DNA of 64,000 nt, taken from the NCBI RefSeq assembly GCF_013410375.1, contig NZ_JACCFL010000001.1:3038001-3102000 (forward strand). The letters are read 5' to 3'. A program made the translations under genes and the position numbers. Under the pieces are notes generated by a model. That model did not search any database and was not told the origin of the DNA. It saw nothing but the letters and a program-made list of their open reading frames with translations. This stretch comes from Leifsonia shinshuensis. Lineage in GTDB: Bacteria; Actinomycetota; Actinomycetes; Actinomycetales; Microbacteriaceae. Below, one piece after another: positions 58,890 to 64,000 of the stretch; position 1 is the first letter of the stretch, and the number at the start of each line of letters is the position of its first letter.

Positions 58890-59516
58890 ATGGACGTCTA
58901 CTTCTTCGACTGCGACAAGACCCTCTACGACTACGACTTCCACAAGCGCCTCCCCCGCCTCGCCGAGCTGAGCGGCGTCAGCCAGTACCGGCTCGCCTCC
59001 GGCTGGTGGGCGGGCGGCCACGAGCGCGCGGCCGAGATCGGCGAGTACGCGACCAGCGAGGAGTACCTGGCGGCGTTCGCCGAGGTGACCGGCGCGCACC
59101 TCACGCTGGAGCAGTGGCAGGACGCCAGAAAGGCCGCGATGACCCCGATCGACGGCTCGATCGAGGCCCTCCGCGTCGCCGCGACGCTCGGGACGGTGTC
59201 CCTGCTGTCGAACAACCCGATCCCGTTCAAGGACTCCCTGCCGGTCCTGATGCCGGAGTCGTACCCGATCCTCGGCACCAACGACCTCGTCTCGGCGGTC
59301 CTCGGCGCCCGCAAGCCGGAGCGCCGCATCTACACCCGTGCCCTCGGCCGCTTCGGCGTCCGCCCGGAGGACGCCATCCTGTTCGACGACTCCCTCCCCA
59401 ACGTCGAAGGCGCCAGGGAGGCGGGTATGCACGCGTTCCACTTCACCCGGCGCGACGACGGGACCTTCGACACCGACGGGCTGCTCGCGGCGGTCAGGGC
59501 GTTCGCGGAGCGGTGA
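58890..59516 (+). CDS. HAD-superfamily hydrolase, pyrimidine 5'-nucleotidase-like
   Basis: 208 residues. VYFFDCDKTLYDYDFHKRLPR is motif I (DxDxT) shown in pieces: FFDCDKTLYD. SLLSNNPIPFKDSL (motif II), RKPERRIYTRALGRFGV (motif III Lys) and AILFDDSLPNVEGAREAGM (motif IV) follow. The helical cap resembles SDT1/YjjG-type nucleotidases. GATACT lies 7 nt before the ATG. Its product probably removes phosphate from nucleotides or similar small molecules. Confidence 0.8.
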   Translation: MDVYFFDCDKTLYDYDFHKRLPRLAELSGVSQYRLASGWWAGGHERAAEIGEYATSEEYLAAFAEVTGAHLTLEQWQDARKAAMTPIDGSIEALRVAATLGTVSLLSNNPIPFKDSLPVLMPESYPILGTNDLVSAVLGARKPERRIYTRALGRFGVRPEDAILFDDSLPNVEGAREAGMHAFHFTRRDDGTFDTDGLLAAVRAFAER

Positions 59517-59532
59517 CGACGAGCGCTGAGAA

Positions 59533-59560
59533 GCCGGGGCCGACATCGGTCGGCCCCGGC
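59533..59560. terminator. Bidirectional hairpin between the HAD and ABC permease genes
   Basis: GCCGGGGCCGA (59533-59543) and TCGGCCCCGGC (59550-59560) form a perfect 11-bp stem with loop CATCGG between convergent stops. Confidence 0.7.
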
Positions 59561-59573
59561 CTCGCACAGCAGC

Positions 59574-60386
59574 TCAGCGCCGCCCGGCCTTCCGCCGGAA
59601 CAGCCACGCCGCCCACAGGTACGCGCCCACGATGATCACCGCGCACCAGCCCAGCGCCCACCAGAGCTCGCTGCCGGGGTCGCGCCCGAACAGGAGCGCC
59701 CGGATCGTCTCGATGATCGGCGTGATCGGCTGGTTCTGCGCGATCCACTGCAGCCACGTCGGCATGGTGTCCGTGGGGACGAACGCGCTCGACAGGTAGG
59801 GCAGGAACAGCAGCGCGAAGCCGTAGCCGCTCGCCGCCGTCGGGTTCGCCGCGGCCAGGCCGATCGCCGCGTAGAGCCAGGTGATGGCGAGGATGAAGAG
59901 GGCCACCATTCCGAGCGCGCCCAGCCATTCCAGCGGGTTCGCCGTCGGCCGGAAGCCGACCGCGAGGGCGACGCCGATCACGACGCCGGTGGCGACCAGG
60001 TTGCGCAGCAGGCTCGCCACCACGTGCCCGGTCACCACAACGCCGGCCCGCAGCGGCATCGTGCGGAAGCGGTCGACGATCCCGTTGCTCAGGTCCTCGG
60101 CCACATCCACCGCGGTGCTGGACGCGCCGAAGCCGGCGCAGAGCAGGATGATGCCGGGTACGACGTAGTCGACGTAGCCGCCCTCCTTGTCCAAGGCGCC
60201 GCCGAAGACGAAGGTGAACAGCAGCATGAGCATGACGGGGAGGACGATCGCCATGGTCAGGGCCTCGACGTTGCGGAGCGAGTGACGGACGCTGCGGCCG
60301 ATGAAGACCGCCGTGGCGGTGGCGCCGCTCACGCGGCGGGCGGGTGCGCCCGGGGTCGGGACGGCGGGGACGGTGAGCGCGGTCAT
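59574..60386 (-). CDS. ABC-2 type permease (DrrB-like)
   Basis: 270 residues with six membrane helices. GRSVRHSLRNVEALTMAIVLPVML starts the first helix; VDVAEDLSNGIVDRFRTMPL is the conserved EAA-like loop of DrrB proteins; FLPYLSSAFVPTDTMPTWLQWIAQNQPITP closes the channel region. Works with the ATPase gene whose stop overlaps its ATG (4 bp). Likely drug or lipid export. Confidence 0.88.
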   Translation of the reverse strand: MTALTVPAVPTPGAPARRVSGATATAVFIGRSVRHSLRNVEALTMAIVLPVMLMLLFTFVFGGALDKEGGYVDYVVPGIILLCAGFGASSTAVDVAEDLSNGIVDRFRTMPLRAGVVVTGHVVASLLRNLVATGVVIGVALAVGFRPTANPLEWLGALGMVALFILAITWLYAAIGLAAANPTAASGYGFALLFLPYLSSAFVPTDTMPTWLQWIAQNQPITPIIETIRALLFGRDPGSELWWALGWCAVIIVGAYLWAAWLFRRKAGRR

Positions 60387-61306
60387 CGGATGGCCTCCTT
60401 CTGGAGCGTGGAGCGGGGATCGGCGGGCGCAGGACCGGGGGCGCCGCCGGTGAGCGCGAGGAACGCGTCGTCGAGGCTCGGCTTGCGCAGGGCGATCGAC
60501 GCGCCGGCCACGCCGAGGCCGTCGAGCAGGTCGATGGCGGCGCGGAGCCCGTCGACGGTCCCGTCGGTGGGCAGCTCGCGCACGACCTCGTCGTTCGCGT
60601 CGCGGAGCTCCACGACCTCGCCGCCGACGCGCGCCTTCAGCTCGGGGGCGGTGCCCTCGGCGACGATCCTGCCGTGGTCGAGGACCGCGATCCGGTCGGC
60701 GAGCCGGTCGGCCTCCTCCAGGTACTGCGTGGTGAGCAGGATCGTCACGCCGCGCTCGGCGAGGCTCCGGATGATCGCCCAGAGCGCCTGCCTGCTGCGC
60801 GTGTCGAGCCCGGTGGTCGGCTCGTCGAGGAAGATCACCGGCGGTGTGGCGACGAGGCTCAGCGCGAGGTCGAGCCGGCGGCGCATGCCGCCGGAGTAGG
60901 TCTTGACGCGCTTGCGGGCGGCGTCGCGGAGGTCGAAGCCGTCGATCAGCTCCCGGGCGCGTGCGGCGGCCTCCGCGCGGCCGAAGCCGGAGAGCCGCGC
61001 CATCATGCGCAGGTTCTCGTCGGCGGTGAGCACGTCGTCCACCGCGGCGGACTGGCCGGTGAGGCTGATCGACCGCTTGACCCCCTCCGGGTCGCTTGAC
61101 ACGTCGTGGCCGCAGACCACCGCGGTCCCGCCGTCCGGCAGCACGAGGGTGCTGAGGATGTTGATGACGGTCGTCTTGCCGGCCCCGTTCGGGCCGAGGA
61201 GGGCGAAGACGCTCCCCCGTTCGACCCGCAGGTCGACCCCGTCGAGGACGGTCTGCGAGCCGAAGGACTTGCGCAGTCCGGCCACCTCGATCGCTGGTGC
61301 TGTCAT
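60383..61306 (-). CDS. ABC transporter ATPase (DrrA-like)
   Basis: 307 residues. LLGPNGAGKTTVINILSTLV (Walker A), TYSGGMRRRLDLALSLVATP (signature), VIFLDEPTTGLDTRSRQ (Walker B) and LLTTQYLEEADRLADRIAVL (switch His replaced by Gln in TTQY, as in DrrA). The C-terminal 80 residues are the DrrA-type regulatory tail. AGGAAGG before the ATG at 61306. Divergent from a TetR gene. Confidence 0.9.
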   Translation of the reverse strand: MTAPAIEVAGLRKSFGSQTVLDGVDLRVERGSVFALLGPNGAGKTTVINILSTLVLPDGGTAVVCGHDVSSDPEGVKRSISLTGQSAAVDDVLTADENLRMMARLSGFGRAEAAARARELIDGFDLRDAARKRVKTYSGGMRRRLDLALSLVATPPVIFLDEPTTGLDTRSRQALWAIIRSLAERGVTILLTTQYLEEADRLADRIAVLDHGRIVAEGTAPELKARVGGEVVELRDANDEVVRELPTDGTVDGLRAAIDLLDGLGVAGASIALRKPSLDDAFLALTGGAPGPAPADPRSTLQKEAIR

Positions 61307-61326
61307 GATCCGTTTCCTTCCTGATT

Positions 61327-61391
61327 CTGTGTATCGAGCAAACTGTTTATGGCGCACACCATTTCGTTTAAGTGATACACAGTTCTAGGAT
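61327..61391. promoter_or_regulatory. Control region between the DrrAB-like operon and its TetR
   Basis: CTGTGTATC (61327-61335) and GATACACAG (61374-61382) are perfect 9-bp inverted repeats 38 bp apart. TAGGAT (61386-61391) is a likely -10 box for the tetR gene, giving a leader of about 27 nt with GGAGAGG. Confidence 0.5.
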
Positions 61392-61424
61392 GGGTGTCAA
61401 CACCGAACCGGAGAGGCGTGCGGA

Positions 61425-62363
61425 ATGGCCGACGAAGTCGAACAGGCGCTGCCGCGCGCCGTCGCGCTGAGCTGGGGCATCGCCGAGCGCCCGCAGCGCG
61501 GACCGAAACGCGAGCTCAGCATCGAGCGCATCGTGGACGCGGCGATCGGCGTCGCCGACGCGGAAGGCCTCTCCGCGGTCTCGATGAGCCGGATCGCGAC
61601 CGAGCTCGGCTTCACCACGATGTCCCTCTACCGCTACGTGACCGGCAAGGACGACGTCCTCGCGCTCATGCAGGACGCGGTCTGCGACGTCCCGATCCCA
61701 CCGGAGGAGGCCGCCGGGTCCGACTGGCGCGGAGGCCTGCGCCGCTGGTCGATGGCGACCATCGAGGTGATCCAGGCGCACCCGTGGTTCCCGGACATCC
61801 CGATCTCCGGCATCCCGCTCATGCCGAACAACCTCGCCGTGCTGGACTGGGGCCTGCGCGAGATGCGGGGGCTGCCGCTGACCGACGCGGAGAAGATGTC
61901 CACCGCGCTGCTGCTGTCGTCGTACGCGCGCGCGGTCGGCGTGGTGGAGCGCGATGTGCGGCAGTCCCGCGAGAAGGGCGCCACGCCGCCGCAGAGCGGG
62001 GAGGCGTTCGCCGCCGCGCTCGCCGAGCTCGTCACGCCGGAGCGCTTCCCCGACCTGGCACCGCTGGTGGCCTCCGGCGGCTACTCGGACGGGGAGGACG
62101 AGCAGGACGACTTCGCGTTCGGGCTGGAGCGCATCCTGGACGGGATCGAGCGCTACGTGACCGCCCGCGCCGCGGGCGAGCCCATCGTCGCGTACGAGCC
62201 GCGGCCGGAGCCCGTGCCGCACGACAAGGCGGTCCGGGAGGCCGCGAAGGCGCGCCGCGAGGCGGAGAAGGCGCTGCGCGAGGCCCGCAAGCGGGAGCGC
62301 GAGGCGATCGCCCGCGCCCGCGAGCGCGCCGCGCGCGACGCGGACCGCGGGGCGCGCCGCTGA
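61425..62363 (+). CDS. TetR/AcrR-family repressor with charged coiled-coil tail
   Basis: 312 residues. Arg/Lys-rich N-terminus, HTH at about 32-75 (ERIVDAAIGVADAEGLSAVS, FTTMSLYRYVTGKDDVL), a TetR_C-type ligand domain with HPWFPDIPISGIPLMPNNL, and a C-terminal helix of about 45 residues of Glu/Arg/Lys/Ala that should form a coiled coil or bind nucleic acid. GGAGAGG about 9 nt before the ATG. Probably controls the divergent DrrAB-like pump. Confidence 0.87.
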   Translation: MADEVEQALPRAVALSWGIAERPQRGPKRELSIERIVDAAIGVADAEGLSAVSMSRIATELGFTTMSLYRYVTGKDDVLALMQDAVCDVPIPPEEAAGSDWRGGLRRWSMATIEVIQAHPWFPDIPISGIPLMPNNLAVLDWGLREMRGLPLTDAEKMSTALLLSSYARAVGVVERDVRQSREKGATPPQSGEAFAAALAELVTPERFPDLAPLVASGGYSDGEDEQDDFAFGLERILDGIERYVTARAAGEPIVAYEPRPEPVPHDKAVREAAKARREAEKALREARKREREAIARARERAARDADRGARR

Positions 62364-62388
62364 CACTCGTCACGCCCAACAAGCGCAC

Positions 62389-62475
62389 ATTCAGCACGAA
62401 TCGCGCCGCCCAACGAGCGCACATTCAGCACGAATGTCGCGAATGGCGCCGCCATACCCCACATTCGGCACGAGT
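62389..62475. repeat. Intergenic ATTCRGCACGAAT repeats, three copies
   Basis: ATTCAGCACGAAT at 62389 and 62423 (within a 34-bp direct repeat that also shares the preceding CGCAC) and ATTCGGCACGAGT at 62463. Between convergent tetR and prmC stops. Same family as 13731-13853 and 40793-40845. Confidence 0.75.
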
Positions 62476-62485
62476 CGCGGCGCGG

Positions 62486-63361
62486 TTATTTCAGCGCGGT
62501 GGTCGCCCGGTCCCGGGTGGTGAGGTCGCGGTGGGTGGCGGCCGCGCGCCAGCCGTCGGCGGTCAGGAGGTCGCGGATCTGCGCGCCCTGGAGCTCGCCG
62601 TGCTCCAGCACCAGCGTGCCGCCCGGCCGCAGCAGCCGGCGGGCGACGCCGGAGATGACGCGCACGACGTCCAGGCCGTCGGCGCCGCCGTAGAGCGCCG
62701 CCGCCGGGTCGAACAGCCGCACCTCCGGGTCGCGCGGAATCGCGTCGTCCGGCACGTACGGCGGGTTGGAGATGACGACGTCCACGGTGCCGTCGAGCTC
62801 GGGGAGGGCGTCGGCGAGGTCGCCGAGCACGGCCTGGAGGTTCGCGGCTCCCACCGCCTCGACGTTGCGGCGGGTCCACGCGAACGCCTCCGGCGACTTC
62901 TCCACCGCGTAGACGCGCGCGTGCGGGACCTCCGTCGCCATGGCGAGCGCGATCGCCCCGCTGCCCGTGCCGAGGTCGACGCCGACCGGCTCGGCCGACG
63001 GCACCGCCCGGAGCGCGTCGATCGCGAACTGGACCACCTGCTCGGTCTCCGGGCGCGGCACGAAGACGCCGGGGCCGACGGCGAGCTCCAGCGCGCGGAA
63101 CGGCGCCGTGCCGGTGATGTGCTGCAGCGGCTCGCGCGTCGCGCGGCGAGCGGTGAGCTCGCGGACGCGCTCCGCGTCCTCGCCGTCGATCGTCGAATCC
63201 ATCACCACGAGCGCCTGGACGCGGCCGCGGCCGACGCCGAGGACGAACCCGACGAGCAGGTCGGCGTCCACCTCGGGGTCGGGGACCCCCGCCTGGGCGA
63301 GCGCGGCGACCGTCTCCTCGCGGACGGAGCGGACGGTGGCGGGGGCTGCGGTGTCGGACAT
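62486..63361 (-). CDS. prmC: Release factor glutamine methyltransferase
   Basis: 291 residues. Methylates the GGQ glutamine of RF1/RF2. [20 protein letters not shown] is the N-terminal helical domain end, [36 protein letters not shown] (SAM motif I) and [11 protein letters not shown] (NPPY) are intact. In relatives prmC lies next to the Sua5-type gene; here about 4 kb of other genes intervenes. TAAGCT lies 9 nt before the ATG. Confidence 0.93.
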   Translation of the reverse strand: MSDTAAPATVRSVREETVAALAQAGVPDPEVDADLLVGFVLGVGRGRVQALVVMDSTIDGEDAERVRELTARRATREPLQHITGTAPFRALELAVGPGVFVPRPETEQVVQFAIDALRAVPSAEPVGVDLGTGSGAIALAMATEVPHARVYAVEKSPEAFAWTRRNVEAVGAANLQAVLGDLADALPELDGTVDVVISNPPYVPDDAIPRDPEVRLFDPAAALYGGADGLDVVRVISGVARRLLRPGGTLVLEHGELQGAQIRDLLTADGWRAAATHRDLTTRDRATTALK

Positions 63362-63410
63362 GGCCCGACGAGCTTACCGTCACAGGCCTTCACCGAGGCT
63401 CCGGGCGGAA

Positions 63411-63416
63411 TAGAGT
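63411..63416 (+). promoter_or_regulatory. -10 box TAGAGT of cysK
   Basis: TAGAGT ends 7 nt before the ATG at 63424. Confidence 0.55.
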
Positions 63417-63423
63417 GAGCACC

Positions 63424-64000
63424 ATGCCCGCGAAGATCTACGAGAACATCACCGAAACCGTCGGACGCACTCCGCTCGTCAAGCTGAACCGGCTCGCCGC
63501 CGACACCGGCGCGACCGTGCTGGCGAAGCTGGAGTTCTTCAACCCCGCCGCCAGCGTCAAGGACCGGATCGGCGTCTCGATCATCGACGCCGCCGAGAAG
63601 GCCGGCGCCCTCCGCCCGGGCGGGATCATCGTGGAGGGCACCAGCGGCAACACCGGCATCGCCCTGGCGATGGTCGGCGCCGCCCGCGGCTACAAGGTCA
63701 TCCTGACCATGCCGGAGACCATGAGCAAGGAGCGGCGCGTGCTCCTGCGCGCGTTCGGCGCCGAGATCGTCCTCACCCCCGGCCCCGAGGGCATGCGCGG
63801 CGCGGTCGAGGCCGCCAAGAAGATCGTCGCCGAGAACGACAACGCCATCTGGGCGCAGCAGTTCGCCAACGAGGCCAACCCCGCCATCCACCGCGCCACC
63901 ACCGCCGAGGAGATCTGGGCGGACACCGACGGCGGCGTCGACATCTTCATCTCCGGCGTCGGCACCGGCGGCACGATCACCGGCGTCGGCCAGGTGCTCA
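63424..64000 (+). CDS. cysK: Cysteine synthase A, N-terminal part (cut by window edge)
   Basis: The first 192 residues of a PLP enzyme that makes cysteine from O-acetylserine and sulfide. [36 protein letters not shown] with the PLP Lys, [20 protein letters not shown] (substrate loop TSGNTG), [19 protein letters not shown] and [16 protein letters not shown] (phosphate loop) are typical of the O-acetylserine sulfhydrylase group. The C-terminus lies outside the window. Leaderless start. Confidence 0.95.
   Translation, partial: MPAKIYENITETVGRTPLVKLNRLAADTGATVLAKLEFFNPAASVKDRIGVSIIDAAEKAGALRPGGIIVEGTSGNTGIALAMVGAARGYKVILTMPETMSKERRVLLRAFGAEIVLTPGPEGMRGAVEAAKKIVAENDNAIWAQQFANEANPAIHRATTAEEIWADTDGGVDIFISGVGTGGTITGVGQVL

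Overview
The window is chromosomal DNA of a high-GC actinobacterium (about 70% G+C by eye), most likely a member of the Microbacteriaceae (Leifsonia-like). This rests on very GC-rich third codon positions, the nusA-ylxR-infB-rbfA and mraY-atpIBEFHAGDC gene orders, DUF5997, DUF6510, DUF6804 and DUF3224 proteins, and many GTG starts. No transposase, phage gene, CRISPR array, rRNA or tRNA was found. About two thirds of a cysteine synthase gene is cut by the right edge, and most of moaA by the left edge.

Layout. 1-1.9 kb: moaA diverges from a molybdopterin oxidoreductase/flavin reductase/zinc-ribbon operon. 2-16.8 kb: mostly single housekeeping or poorly known genes (zinc-finger SDR, APC permease with a structured leader, LysR-effector-like protein, FMN 2-hydroxyacid oxidase, esterase, phosphofructokinase, CYTH protein, SNF2 helicase). 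16.9-19.8 kb: RbsD/FucU protein, CsoR-type repressor, macro-domain protein and M20 peptidase. 19.8-25.9 kb: a deoxyribose-type catabolic locus with a SorC/DeoR regulator, deoC and two aldehyde dehydrogenase genes (one lacking the catalytic half), divergent from a ROK kinase. 26-40 kb: an MFS-ribF-two membrane proteins-truB-tetR run, a divergent drug-efflux MFS, PanE-like, uridine-kinase-like and mutY genes, then rbfA-infB-ylxR-nusA. 40-45.3 kb: two half-ABC exporters with their TetR. 45.3-47.6 kb: aldo/keto reductase, and an ogt-tag DNA alkylation repair pair. 47.9-58.8 kb: F1F0 ATP synthase operon with an upstream mraY/wecA-like gene and threonylcarbamoyladenylate synthase, and downstream a P-loop kinase-like gene and yaaA. 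58.8-64 kb: HAD hydrolase, Drr-type ABC pair with TetR, prmC, cysK.

Regulatory logic. At least 23 start codons here are preceded, at 6-8 nt, by a TAnnnT -10 box. In a GC-rich genome that implies leaderless mRNAs, and it fixes many start codons, several of them downstream of the longest possible start. Clear palindromic operators sit in front of the SorC, two of the TetR and the CsoR-type regulator genes.

The most unusual stretch is 47.60-47.84 kb. This gene-free interval between convergent genes holds a set of nested inverted repeats that fold into a long rod with paired ends, directly downstream of a -10 box. It is a candidate 6S/Ms1-like small RNA that I cannot match to a known family. Other oddities are three intergenic loci with nine ATTCGGCACGAAT-type repeats, a REP-like hairpin shared by two loci, and several enzymes that lack hallmark catalytic residues (SDR, RbsD/FucU, uridine kinase, ROK kinase, short ALDH).
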